Of a stretch of DNA of 64,000 nucleotides, positions 11,817 to 21,500 are shown one piece after another. The notes beneath the pieces are model-generated. The model was not told the origin of the DNA. It saw only the letters and a list, made by a program, of their open reading frames with translations, and made no database searches. The position numbers and the translations under genes were made by a program. Positions within the stretch are counted from its first letter, which is position 1. Each line of letters opens with the position of its first letter. The stretch spans positions 565,691 to 629,690 of the forward strand of contig NC_026740.1 in assembly GCF_000210295.1 (NCBI RefSeq). The letters are read 5' to 3'. The stretch is from Trypanosoma brucei gambiense DAL972. Lineage: Eukaryota; Euglenozoa; Kinetoplastea; Trypanosomatida; Trypanosomatidae.

Positions 11817-12638
11817 TTAATCGAACATATGGAAGCGAGAAGCCCAAAATAATGGGTTGGTTGATTGCCTGTCCGTTGGCTCGAGATACTGATAGTGTAA
11901 CTCTTCTTCGGGGTGGATGCCACTTTCCGCACGCACAGTAACGTAAAAGTGCTCCAACAGCATCTGGTTTTGTTCACAGTGAAGGAACGGAAAACTTTCT
12001 ACGGCCACGGTGATGTTTGGATCTTCGCTAGAGTGGTTGATGAGATCGACGAAGGGAACCAGTGCGGGCCCACCAAATATATCAGCATGTGTGGGGACGT
12101 CCACGCATCGACTGCTGCAAATTGCATGGGCTCGCTTCATTGTTTCAATACTAATGGGTACCCCAACGCTCCGGGCATCGACACAAAGCTGCGTGATAAT
12201 TTCTGCATTTATTCTTTCAATCGTTCGCAGGTGTCCATACAATTCGGTTCCGAGGGCGTGGTTCATACTAATATCATCCGGCCTCTCCACAACAATCCAC
12301 TCCAAATACTCCCTTAAATCACTAGGACCATGCGACATGTGGATTGCACAGAGAACTGTGGTTAACGCACTTTCCCTCGAATACTCTACCCTAACCATGC
12401 CCTCAGTTGTGCTATGAGATGAAACAGCTCTCATGAGAGCGGGGCCGTAGTGGATGTGGTTCGAAATGTTGGGCGCCACACACAAACAGCACGGGACGCT
12501 GCAAAGCACTTCACCCGCCTCTATTCCATAACGCCCAGGGCAACAAAATAAACCATGGACGGGTTTGTCAGGTTTAAGGCGCCTTACCAGTTTGGGATGG
12601 GGAACGATACCCATACGCTGAAGGATCTGGCGCCACAT
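11817..12638 (-). CDS. SET-domain lysine methyltransferase-like protein (possibly frameshifted at 3' end)
   Basis: A 273-residue protein resembling the SETD3/SETD6/Rubisco-methyltransferase branch of SET proteins, which transfer methyl groups from S-adenosylmethionine to lysine or histidine. The signature PALVPFVDLINHSS (residues 191-204) contains the NH motif for cofactor binding. EEELHYQYL (about 244-252) matches the late SET acidic/Tyr motif. The family usually has a C-terminal substrate-binding region, which is missing here. The reading frame ends soon after NPLF, at a run of four T (plus strand A4 at 11846-11849). A different minus frame beginning there continues with LGFSLPYVRLN and stays open to 11638. 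The ATG at 12638 lies about 30 nt inside a predicted acceptor. Confidence 0.75.
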   Translation of the reverse strand: MWRQILQRMGIVPHPKLVRRLKPDKPVHGLFCCPGRYGIEAGEVLCSVPCCLCVAPNISNHIHYGPALMRAVSSHSTTEGMVRVEYSRESALTTVLCAIHMSHGPSDLREYLEWIVVERPDDISMNHALGTELYGHLRTIERINAEIITQLCVDARSVGVPISIETMKRAHAICSSRCVDVPTHADIFGGPALVPFVDLINHSSEDPNITVAVESFPFLHCEQNQMLLEHFYVTVRAESGIHPEEELHYQYLEPTDRQSTNPLFWASRFHMFD

Positions 12639-12668
12639 ATGGTGGCCACCACTAAAGGACTAGTGGAC

Positions 12669-12670
12669 CT
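12669..12670 (-). promoter_or_regulatory. Predicted trans-splice acceptor, SET gene
   Basis: In mRNA sense, a pyrimidine-rich stretch (purine run at about 12688-12717 on the plus strand) is followed by its first AG here. That gives a 5' UTR of about 30 nt before the ATG at 12638. Confidence 0.5.
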
Positions 12671-12918
12671 TCCGTAGTTGTGAATGAGTAAAAACAAAAA
12701 AAAGAGGTCAGGGGAAGCATGGCAGATGCATGTAAATGGGTATTCTGAAGCTGGATCCACCTCTCCTATGGGGAAACCCTGCAGACCTGACGAGCGTGAC
12801 AACGACAAACCTCCCCCTCGCCGACACAGAAAAAGTTGTCACGTACCCACCGAGACCGCCCAAAGCTTAACAGTCCATAACATTCAGGCACTTTTCGTTG
12901 TATCGGTAAGAAAGAAAA

Positions 12919-15342
12919 CTAACGAGTTTCCCTCTCCCTCCAAGAGGTTATTTTGCTCCAAGGGTTCTGGAGTTTCCTGAACTCCTTGCCGTCATCTGCA
13001 GACGGAATGTAAAACTCAAAGGGTGGTTTAACCGCTTGCAGGTGACGATACGCTTCCCCACGCTTTGCCTTCTGGACAAAGAACAATCGCAACCGTCGCA
13101 CACCATTATTTAGACCCCCCTCCTCGCAGACAAATTCACCGGCGAAGTCATGCAGTACTCGCGCAATTGCGACGGTATTTGCATGCTCGCCATTCACCAC
13201 GATAACGTGAGCTGCTACCAATTTGTCTTCCTGGCAAATGCGCTCCATGAAAAATAACGGCGAGTGCTGCTCAGGTGTCGCTATTGCTACGCTTAGCAAC
13301 GGATCTGGAAGCTTAGTTTTGGGTGTCCTTGTCAGTAGGCATCCACGGCGGGGCTCAGAATCGACAGACTCAGAATTTATGTGATAGTAGTGGCACATGT
13401 TGTGAACGATGGCTCGCTTAGGGGCGGCCATTGCACCCAAACACATGACCCCTTCGCAGCCTACCACGAAGGTATGAAGTATCCTTTCAAACTTCCGTAT
13501 TTGTTCTACATCGGTCAATGCAGCTTCCCAAAGGAAGACGGAGTACTTGATCGGTGGATGCGGCTTTATACGCTTCGAGAGGATTTCAAGACGCTGCACA
13601 GCCAGGCACTCCGCATCGCACTTAATCAAGTAGCGCTGCCCCTGGTGTTCTTTCTTGAACTGAATTAATTTCCCACACGAAACCTGAACAACTCGACGGC
13701 GGCATTCGCAGTGTAGCTCTTCAACCACGATGCAGACCGGGCAGTTTGCCGATCCATGACATTTTGACGCACATGCATGACCACAGACATCTTGAATTTT
13801 TCCACATGGTTGTCCACAGGGTCGCTGTTCATCAACACACGGTCCGCCGTGACAAAACCGCACACACTTGTGACCACAAGATAATTGCTTACCACACTTG
13901 TACGTGCACGTTGTAGACTCGGCGCTGCAGGGAACGTTTCGCACAACCCGGTGTCCACCGGCGCAAAGTCGTTCAACTGGAAACATACATGGCGGGCAGT
14001 CACCGAAGTGACAAATATGACTACCTGTCGGGTGGCCGCATGGCAAAGGAACGCTACATGGTCTATTGCATTGTGGTGGCTTAGTTCCGCAAGGCTGCGG
14101 GGGCATCAATTCCTCAGCACCGCATCTGCATAGTAGGCGTTCGGAGACTACATTGGGGCATGAGGGGCACGGACCACGGTGGCACAACTCCATGCAATTG
14201 TGGCCACAAGAAAGTTTTTTGTTGCACACCTGCCGGCAACAGTGCGCATCAGCATTATTTCCTTTACGTGCGGGACAACACCGCGCGCGACATTGGTGCT
14301 TCCCGCAGGAGAGAGCAGCCTTACACACCTTGTTACAACGAAAACTACGCCGCATCAGACAAGGAAGAGTGGCCTGCGTCTTTCCACACGAACACGTCGC
14401 TGCGACCTGCTGCTGGCATGGTTCACAACCTCCCTCGTGGCATTTGGCATCACATTTGTGTTCACCGCAGTCCAGCCAACGCCCACACACGTTGCCGCAA
14501 ACTGGCACGGGGTCACTGCATCGCGTCCTGACAACCACCAGAGGTACTGAGCCACAAGGACACGTTGCTACAACACTAGGGTCAGTCTTGCAAGGAGGAC
14601 ATGTGCCCTCGTGGCACATTCTTTCACAGTGGTGGACCCCACATTTCAATTCCCTGCCACATACCTTTCCGCAAGAGAAAACGGTGGAGCCGCACCGCAT
14701 CGGCCTGACCTCCGACCCGCAGTGGCACGACGTGGTGGACTGCTTTGAGCAACCGCGACACGCCCCGTGGTGGCACTTGTCTGGACATAAGTGCTTTCCA
14801 CAGGATAACATCTTCCCACAAAATCTATCGCATGTTTTCAACGGGTCCGGTTGACCACACCTCCATGTGTACGAGGTGGAGCCACATCCACACGAACCGG
14901 GGCCGGATACGGCACTACACGGCACGCAGGGCCCCGGGTGACAAGGCAATGGACAACTATGCGGGCAGTTGTTGGGGCGGGCCTTTCCGCACGTCTCTCC
15001 ACAGCTATGGGGTGTGATGTGGGGATCATATTTTGGATCTCGCACCTTGCCACAGAAGCAGTAATATTTCAGTTCAGACCGCTGCACAACTTGACAGTGT
15101 GGGCAACGAAAAGCATTGCCATCCCCACTTGCATCCTCTTTTGCCCATCGCTTTATGCAATAGAGGTGAAAAATACAGTAGCAATCTCTACACGAGAACA
15201 CAGCCTTATCATGACGTATTTTGTTTAAGCAGTTGGCGCACTCATACCTTAGCGACTTGAGTTGCTCAGCGATACCATTGATCCTCTGTACAACCGCATC
15301 GTAACTGCTGCCGTCCTGATCGCCTGCACTTGAACAGTTCAT
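12919..15342 (-). CDS. NFX1-type zinc-finger protein with RING-like and R3H-like regions
   Basis: An 807-residue Cys-rich protein of the NFX1/FAP1/shuttle-craft family. Near the N-terminus a C4HC3 RING-variant finger runs from CANC to CPHC (roughly residues 35-82), suggesting E3 ubiquitin ligase ability. Next come eight or more NFX1-type fingers with the pattern CGxxxxCGxHxCxxxCHxGxCxxC, up to about residue 540. A region near residue 645-690 (RAIVHNMCHYYHINSES) resembles the R3H single-strand nucleic-acid-binding motif found at this place in NFX1 proteins. Relatives act in transcription, mRNA control or rapamycin-related pathways; the role in trypanosomes is not shown here. The open frame extends to a GTG at 15351, but the first ATG is 15342, 21 nt after a predicted acceptor. 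Confidence 0.88.
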   Translation of the reverse strand: MNCSSAGDQDGSSYDAVVQRINGIAEQLKSLRYECANCLNKIRHDKAVFSCRDCYCIFHLYCIKRWAKEDASGDGNAFRCPHCQVVQRSELKYYCFCGKVRDPKYDPHITPHSCGETCGKARPNNCPHSCPLPCHPGPCVPCSAVSGPGSCGCGSTSYTWRCGQPDPLKTCDRFCGKMLSCGKHLCPDKCHHGACRGCSKQSTTSCHCGSEVRPMRCGSTVFSCGKVCGRELKCGVHHCERMCHEGTCPPCKTDPSVVATCPCGSVPLVVVRTRCSDPVPVCGNVCGRWLDCGEHKCDAKCHEGGCEPCQQQVAATCSCGKTQATLPCLMRRSFRCNKVCKAALSCGKHQCRARCCPARKGNNADAHCCRQVCNKKLSCGHNCMELCHRGPCPSCPNVVSERLLCRCGAEELMPPQPCGTKPPQCNRPCSVPLPCGHPTGSHICHFGDCPPCMFPVERLCAGGHRVVRNVPCSAESTTCTYKCGKQLSCGHKCVRFCHGGPCVDEQRPCGQPCGKIQDVCGHACASKCHGSANCPVCIVVEELHCECRRRVVQVSCGKLIQFKKEHQGQRYLIKCDAECLAVQRLEILSKRIKPHPPIKYSVFLWEAALTDVEQIRKFERILHTFVVGCEGVMCLGAMAAPKRAIVHNMCHYYHINSESVDSEPRRGCLLTRTPKTKLPDPLLSVAIATPEQHSPLFFMERICQEDKLVAAHVIVVNGEHANTVAIARVLHDFAGEFVCEEGGLNNGVRRLRLFFVQKAKRGEAYRHLQAVKPPFEFYIPSADDGKEFRKLQNPWSKITSWRERETR

Positions 15343-15783
15343 GCGAGTCACACCCCAGCAAATCTAAAGAGTAGCGCCGAGTTGCAGTGAAAATGAAGGA
15401 AGGAAGGAAAAGAACACTTACACCGCAGGTGAACGGAGAAAGGCATGCTATTTCCCTGCATAACGTCATCCGGCAAACACCCATGTTGGTTGGGTCTGCC
15501 ACCTCCTTTTTCCCCTTTTACTCTCTCATCCTCCTGCGTTCGGTGGGTTCACCAAACGGTGGCAGAAGAAAAAAACCGAAGTGACTGCGAAGCTTCACCG
15601 AAAATTTCGCGCCAGCGGTTCACAGGTATGTAATCAACCGCAAGTAATGAAACGAAGAGAACGAATACAAAAAACAGTCGGTAAAAGCAAACGTATCCTC
15701 AAATCCGATACCAAATAAGGCACACCGTACACTGTATTTAGACTCGAATACCACCACCCATCTATACCTGAGCTTGCCTCGTC
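15343..15783. other. Intergenic, NFX1-type gene to ERCC1
   Basis: About 440 bp holding the NFX1-type gene's acceptor and the ERCC1 3' UTR. No other gene is visible. Confidence 0.6.
15364..15365 (-). promoter_or_regulatory. Predicted trans-splice acceptor, NFX1-type gene
   Basis: A strong polypyrimidine tract in mRNA sense (plus-strand purine run about 15389-15414, gaaggaaggaaggaaaag) is followed by the first AG here, just upstream of the ATG at 15342. This supports choosing that ATG over the upstream GTG. Confidence 0.6.
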
Positions 15784-16584
15784 TCATTGGCCACCTTCCT
15801 GCACATCTTCATCTTCACGATCATAAATGCAGCGAAGTGCCTGCTTCATTGTCTCTTGAGCTGGTCGTCTCTCGCTGCTTTCATCATTGCTTTCGTCTTG
15901 GTCCCTTTGGAGAACGTCAGCTACTAGGCAGCGAGAGGTGTTGAAAGGCGCGTTAAGTACGGCGTGAAGTCTTCCCGCTTTCTTTTGCGCGAAACCCGGC
16001 AGTTCCGTAAGTTGCTCTGCCGTCGCAGTCAGAAGTCCTGCAACTGATCCGAAGCTGTTGACAGCACGAACAACGTCATTACGAGTCATTAGTTGCGGTG
16101 TTTGCGTTAATGCATCAATGAGTAGCTGCATCGGGGTACTATCCCTCCGCACACCCACACAATAATCCGCGGTAGCAACGTTACTATCTGATAAACCTTC
16201 CAAATAGGCAGCACATTCCTCATCTGTCCAAAAAAGCATGACACCACAACCTTGTTCTACGCTGCAGTGCAAGTTAAGCCATGCGAGGATATCAGGTCGA
16301 ACCTCTTCCGACACTACTCGGAGAAGAAGCACAACACAACGCCACGAGGCACCAGTATGAGTCTTCAGAACACTGAGTTGTTGTGACACTTTTGTCCTTC
16401 GCGCCGCATCCGACAGGTCGCCGGCATCATCAACGAAGACAACACAAGTTCCACCGCACAGGAAGTCATATGTGGGGTCATCTGCTTCTTCAATAACGTA
16501 ACGATGCCGCTGCATGATCCGAATGATGTTGTCACCACGCAGTGCGCCGACAACTTTCACCACGCCCCGTGGGAGGGGAGGCAT
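15784..16584 (-). CDS. ERCC1: ERCC1/Rad10-type nucleotide excision repair protein
   Basis: A 266-residue homologue of ERCC1, the non-catalytic partner of the XPF nuclease that makes the 5' incision in nucleotide excision repair and acts in crosslink repair. The central domain covers about residues 20-125. A C-terminal tandem helix-hairpin-helix region (about 145-205) shows the two hairpins NSFGSVAGLL and LPGFAQKKAGRLHAVLNAPF. The latter closely matches the LPG-KA-RL-PF pattern of ERCC1 and is the XPF-binding part. The acidic tail after residue 215 is not conserved in the family. The frame opens at a GTG at 16614; the first in-frame ATG is 16584. A good pyrimidine tract with AG at 16665-16666 would give a leader of about 80 nt containing a short upstream frame. 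Confidence 0.87.
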   Translation of the reverse strand: MPPLPRGVVKVVGALRGDNIIRIMQRHRYVIEEADDPTYDFLCGGTCVVFVDDAGDLSDAARRTKVSQQLSVLKTHTGASWRCVVLLLRVVSEEVRPDILAWLNLHCSVEQGCGVMLFWTDEECAAYLEGLSDSNVATADYCVGVRRDSTPMQLLIDALTQTPQLMTRNDVVRAVNSFGSVAGLLTATAEQLTELPGFAQKKAGRLHAVLNAPFNTSRCLVADVLQRDQDESNDESSERRPAQETMKQALRCIYDREDEDVQEGGQ

Positions 16585-17160
16585 TTCTGTACTAAAGAAA
16601 CCTAAAACACGCACTGTAAATGAACGTTAGCATTTATAAGTGTTTTTGTTATTGTTGGGAGCCACTCGAGGGAAGCATAAGGGAAAAGAAGGAGCGCGAA
16701 ACACTAACAGGAACATCCATTCATCCCTCCATTAAAGTAGAATATTGTAACGGCGAGAGGTGTCTACACAACCACAGAAAGTCGCAACAGCGCAACATAA
16801 TCTCCCCCCATTCCTTCCTCTCAGCGAATTGCGAGGAAATGTGGCTACTTAAGACGGTGCCACTCACTGTGGTTAAACTTTTCCACGCACTTCCCTACCT
16901 ATATATTATTATTATTTTTTTACTTTTTTAATGACAATAATAACAATAATGATAGCATCAGCAGCATAAAAGGTGCAAGTGGAGCGCACGAGTGAAAAGA
17001 GGCACTACGTCGATGCACAGTAAAATAATTAAAAACACCTTAATCCTTTCGTCACTTTTTTTTTTTAAAAGTTTTGCTACTGTTTTTACTGCTACCGCTA
17101 CCCCTCCCTTTTCTCCTTTCTTTCTTGCCTTCTTTTTTACTTCGCGTTGAGGGGTAACGA
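16585..17160. other. Intergenic, ERCC1 to DnaJ-like gene
   Basis: About 575 bp with a purine-rich plus-strand run near 16669-16699, probably the ERCC1 splice signal, and T/A-rich low-complexity DNA toward the DnaJ-like gene's stop codon. A 13-codon upstream open frame is present at 16592-16633. No other gene. Confidence 0.6.
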
Positions 17161-18129
17161 TCACTGCGCAGTACACCCAACGCTTGTCGTCTCCTGCTCT
17201 TCCACATCGTTCTCCAATTCCTGGCGAAGATGATCCAGTTCCTTTCTAGACACATAACACTCCTGAGCCATATCGCAGTGGCTGAGGTCCACGCTCCTCG
17301 GCGCCGGAAGGGCCTGGCGCAATATTTCCACTTGAGCTTCCTCAATCCTTTCGGGAAAACTGACGGCGAATTTAATAACTAGATCTCCAAACTTTCCTTT
17401 ACGACCGCGTATCGGCATACCTTCACCCAAAACAACCTTCCTCTCACCCGGCCTAGTTATTTCCCCACGCTCCCGTCGCACTACAAGTTGCCTACCATCG
17501 AGGTGTGTCAGTACGAGCTGGAAGCCACAGAGAGACTCCGCTAGTGAAATGGTATGCGTATAAAGAAGGTCGTCTCCCTCCCGCTCGAATCGATCATCCT
17601 TCATTTGCTCAAGAACAATTACAATATCACCTGCAGCATCAGCAGCAGGCTGATAGCTGCCCTCACCGTGGAAAACAATCTGCTCCCGATGCTCCATTCC
17701 AGGCTTCACTACAACAGTCAGAGAGGACTCCACTTGGTTTACGCGCCGACCATCGCATACAGGACATATGTCACGAGGATCCATTCTCCTGCCTTCACCA
17801 CCGCATGCATCACAAGGCACGGTCACTTGTTGTATCATCATCCCCATCTGGCGGGCTAACATACGCCGGCCGGCCCCACGACACGCCGTGCAGGTAACAT
17901 TTTTGCGGCTCTTCGCTCCTCTGCCATCACAGCCCACACATGGGGTTGTGCGGGTATGGGGAATTTCAATACTTCTCCCATTGTACAAATCCTTTAGAGT
18001 GACGGGAAGACCGTGAACGGCGTCCTTTGGTTGCCGCCTGCGACCGCGACCGCCACCTCCGGAAAACATATCACCGCCAGAAAAAAAGGCGTTGAACACA
18101 TCGTCCATATGGTCCGAAAAGGCAAACAT
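17161..18129 (-). CDS. DnaJ-like (type I) co-chaperone without a J domain
   Basis: A 322-residue protein that matches the part of a type I Hsp40 after the J domain. A short Gly/Phe-like start (residues 10-30) precedes VTLKDLYNGRSIEIP. The Cys-rich zinc region follows, with CxxCxGxG motifs at residues 64-71, 80-87 and 106-113, and a fourth at 122-129 whose last Gly is Arg. Substrate-binding beta domains follow (VKPGMEHREQIVFHGEG; ISLAESLCGFQ). There is no HPD motif and no room for one: the previous gene ends at 18516, and the spacer contains no J-like sequence in any frame. A predicted acceptor 71 nt upstream supports the ATG at 18129; the frame's GTG at 18171 is not needed. It could hold or deliver substrates, but should not stimulate Hsp70 by itself. 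Confidence 0.85.
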   Translation of the reverse strand: MFAFSDHMDDVFNAFFSGGDMFSGGGGRGRRRQPKDAVHGLPVTLKDLYNGRSIEIPHTRTTPCVGCDGRGAKSRKNVTCTACRGAGRRMLARQMGMMIQQVTVPCDACGGEGRRMDPRDICPVCDGRRVNQVESSLTVVVKPGMEHREQIVFHGEGSYQPAADAAGDIVIVLEQMKDDRFEREGDDLLYTHTISLAESLCGFQLVLTHLDGRQLVVRRERGEITRPGERKVVLGEGMPIRGRKGKFGDLVIKFAVSFPERIEEAQVEILRQALPAPRSVDLSHCDMAQECYVSRKELDHLRQELENDVEEQETTSVGCTAQ

Positions 18130-18515
18130 ACTCGCAGATAACACCTTCCTTATCGACAAAATTCCAACCACCGGTGACGGTGATTAGTAGACTGATAGCC
18201 TTTTAATTGAATGAGAAAAGCGAAATAATTTCGAAGTAAGTTAGAAAGGAAAAAATAACACCTGGTAGAATCGCACATTCGCATGCACGGTAACACAGTG
18301 ACGATATAAGGGTAGGTAACATAAAGAGACGAGTTACCCCTGTAAAATAGTCGATAGGTAAGTGACGCCGCTTCGCTCACCATTCAATTGACGGTTCACA
18401 TGGTGCACATTTTCTTACCACACCTCGTCGCCAGTCCGTTATCTCCGCTCTGCGAACATAACACACCTCTTCTTTTTTTTTTTTCTGTTTTGTTTTCAGT
18501 GCTGGCCGACACGCC
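18130..18515. other. Intergenic, DnaJ-like gene to CGM1
   Basis: Short spacer of 386 bp with the DnaJ-like gene's leader and the capping enzyme's 3' UTR. I searched it for an HPD codon pattern and found none. Confidence 0.6.
18200..18201 (-). promoter_or_regulatory. Predicted trans-splice acceptor, DnaJ-like gene
   Basis: A pyrimidine tract in mRNA sense (plus-strand purine run about 18240-18256) is followed by the first AG here. No ATG occurs between it and 18129. The mRNA therefore cannot include a J domain upstream. Confidence 0.55.
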
Positions 18516-21500
18516 TCAAATCTTGACGAACAAGAAGGTTCTGAAGAGTCCTGCTGCCTCAGCCTCGTCTGGTGATAACCGCAGCCGCAAGTGGCCATCA
18601 CTATCGCGTCTTCCCCCGTTCATCGATGCATCCCGAAGTTCCTGTCCCAATGCTGAGTTATAGTGCATGTCGCCGTACTCCACAAACCCAAAAGATTCCA
18701 CGAGCTGAAGGTTATATGCCCCACAGAGGTTGACAAAGCGGTTCCACGGCACCACGTATTCGGGCATCTCACTCACGCTACTCTCAAACGACACCGAATA
18801 TTCCACTCCAAATGAGTCATTAGGAACCGCATCCGTGGGAAATCGCACAGTGTAGATTCCGTTACCGAATGTTGTCCCATACTGTCGCAGACGACGTAGT
18901 AGTTCAGTGTCACTTACCGTAGTTCCAATGAATATGCCACCACTCTTCAAAGTGGAAGAAACGGCTGAAAGGAACACTCGAACTCTTTCCTCGTTGCTAC
19001 AACCGTAGTGAATGGAAAACTGACACGATACAACATCCAACTTCCCGCCATCATGGCACTGTTTCAGGAACTCCTCAAGCTTGGTAACCAAAGAACCCTT
19101 CTCATCGAACACATCCAACACACAGAATTGGGCCCGTATCCCAGGAGGGTTCTTGTCGTGAGGAACAACCTTTATACTTAATCCCTTGGTAATGGAGTAG
19201 CGTGCAGCAGCCTCCGCCACCGCTTCCAAGCAACAGTCCGTCATGAACAGCAGCTTCGGTTGGTGAGCCCTCCACTTGTGAAGGTCCCCACCGCGACCCG
19301 AACACAGGTCAGCCACCACCATACCATCGTTGTCGAACTCACCGCCCTTATTATTTGACCTCAGGTAAGAAACAGAGGTGCTAATCAGTACGCCTTTTAT
19401 CCAGTTGTTGTAATGCCGTAGAATGCTACGATTCTTTCCCGTTGATAGTTCCTTCGTTTTGCAAGCGTAATGTGCATTTACTTGCTCCACTTGTAAAGCT
19501 GCAGGTCGCTCTACTCCCTGTAGGTGCAGTGGTATGACTCTTTCAGGAGTCTCAGCTGACTCTGGCGAAGCGCTGTCGACCCCTCGCTGAAGAAGCCACT
19601 GCAAATGGTGAATGACACCCACACATGTCGACCTCTTGTTGTCCCCATTAGGTTGCATTGACGCAATATTCCACCGCCCCGTCCCGCCGTTAAATACTGC
19701 CTCCACTGTGAAGTCGGACCACGCACAGCTACCACCGGCATTAGCAAGCGCTATATATAGGTATTCCCTCAGCCGTGATGTAGGATCCTCTGCAGGGCAA
19801 GCAAAACCAAAGCCTGTGCACTCACTAACCTTGCAGTGGATGCACGGCACATGCGCCTTCTCCGACGGTAAGCGTACGCCCCAGTAAAGGTGAATTTCAT
19901 GCTCACCCTGCGCCTGCAGTTGTGTGGCACGGAGCGTAAACTGGCACCTCTTTTTTTCGTGCTTTTCCTCGACATCTTGAATCGCAGCCGTACTACCCCT
20001 TTCGCCGCCGCGATTAACCATATCGGCTGCGCTCTCCAATTCATGCACCTTCTCAGACGGAAGTGACGTATCGTTAAGCCCAATGAGGTCGAAAAGGGTG
20101 CTAAGAGTTATGTCCTCCACTAGGCTTTCCATCACCGAAATAATGGTTACAATAGAGTTGGCTTCGGCTTTGTCATTGCGCAGGCGTTCAATAGACCAAC
20201 ACTTCTGCACCCGGTCAAATACGCACTCTGCCACTACAGAGCCTCTGGTGGGAATGGGCAGGGAAAACGGGTTGAGTAGACTCATTTTGGAAGAAAGACG
20301 CACATGACCACAGCTGTCAGGTTGGTGTCCGAACCTTTTCTTGCGGAAGAAGGAGTCAACCACGAAGAAGTTATTTTGTCCTTCGAACGCTGTTAGGCTC
20401 CAGTCGACGGAAAGCATGGAGGGCCACTTCCACTTGAGCTGCGTCTTGCTGGCACCCTGTAAGATATCGAACTTCTCTGGAGTGAAAATAAAACCATCAC
20501 TCTTCGTCCACCCGTAAGGGCCATCGTAGAGATAGACCACGCCACCTATGTGGTTGGCGCTCTCTCCGCATCGAAGCCGCAGAACACAGTCGCCGAATTT
20601 ATTCAAGGGAAACATTTCCTTCGCGAAGATGCGCAGTAGCGGTACCCCAACTGTCCCACGCTGGAACTCTTCCATGGGTTCAATAATGTCCTTCCTGAGT
20701 GCTGCATGCCGCGCTGATGTGTGGGCTCGTGTCAGCACCACATCACGTGGGGCACTTTCGCCTACTATGACATACCGAAATACATCAAAACATCCAAGAA
20801 GCAACCTCGCAGACCCCTTTTGTATGGGGACCATCAGCTCTGCATCAACCACAAAGGAATGGAGTGAGGGGACGGCGTGCTCCTCCAGCAAAAGATAAGC
20901 GTAGTCCATAGATCTGTCAAAGCAGTATGCCATGTGGCGCTTCCCAATGAGCCGCTCAGCTCTAATGACGTCACCACCTCCTTGTGACGACGATGAACCA
21001 TTTTCACAACACCTCAGAGCAAACAACTCAACGGTGCCATAAGATGACTTCTCATGCCATCGTTCCACAGCGAAGTGACCGAAAGAAAGGTGGATTTTCT
21101 GGTGTAGGTCACCCACTTGTGCGGTGTTTTCTTGGCACAATTGTTGCCTAGCTTCCTCCAAAGCCACGACATCATCCAACCGTCCTACGTGTTTGAGAAG
21201 GACATCACCGCCATTCTTGTCTTCAATACTCCAAGAGGGGCCTAAAGGGGCAATCAGCGAAACGAGTACAACTCGCGTGCCATCGCTTTTCTCTGTAACA
21301 AAATATGGTGCAGACCGCAGCATACTCGCGTGAGACTTTCGCAAGGGTGAACACAACGGCCCCATGAATTCACCCACACGAGTGCCGACGACAGCTTCAG
21401 CCGCGTGTGCATAAATAAATTTGGGAACACCTGATGAAGCAGGCGAAGTCGGAGCGTTATTCGCAGTTCGCTTTCGTTGGAGATTACGCGACACTAAATT

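Noticed and set aside
14066..14854. 262-codon plus-strand frame
   Set aside because: Antisense shadow of the Cys-rich NFX1-type gene; its His/Gln/Trp-rich content follows from the Cys codons on the other strand.
18130..18515. Missing J domain hidden by a frameshift
   Set aside because: The spacer has no HPD codon pattern on the minus strand and a predicted acceptor interrupts it.
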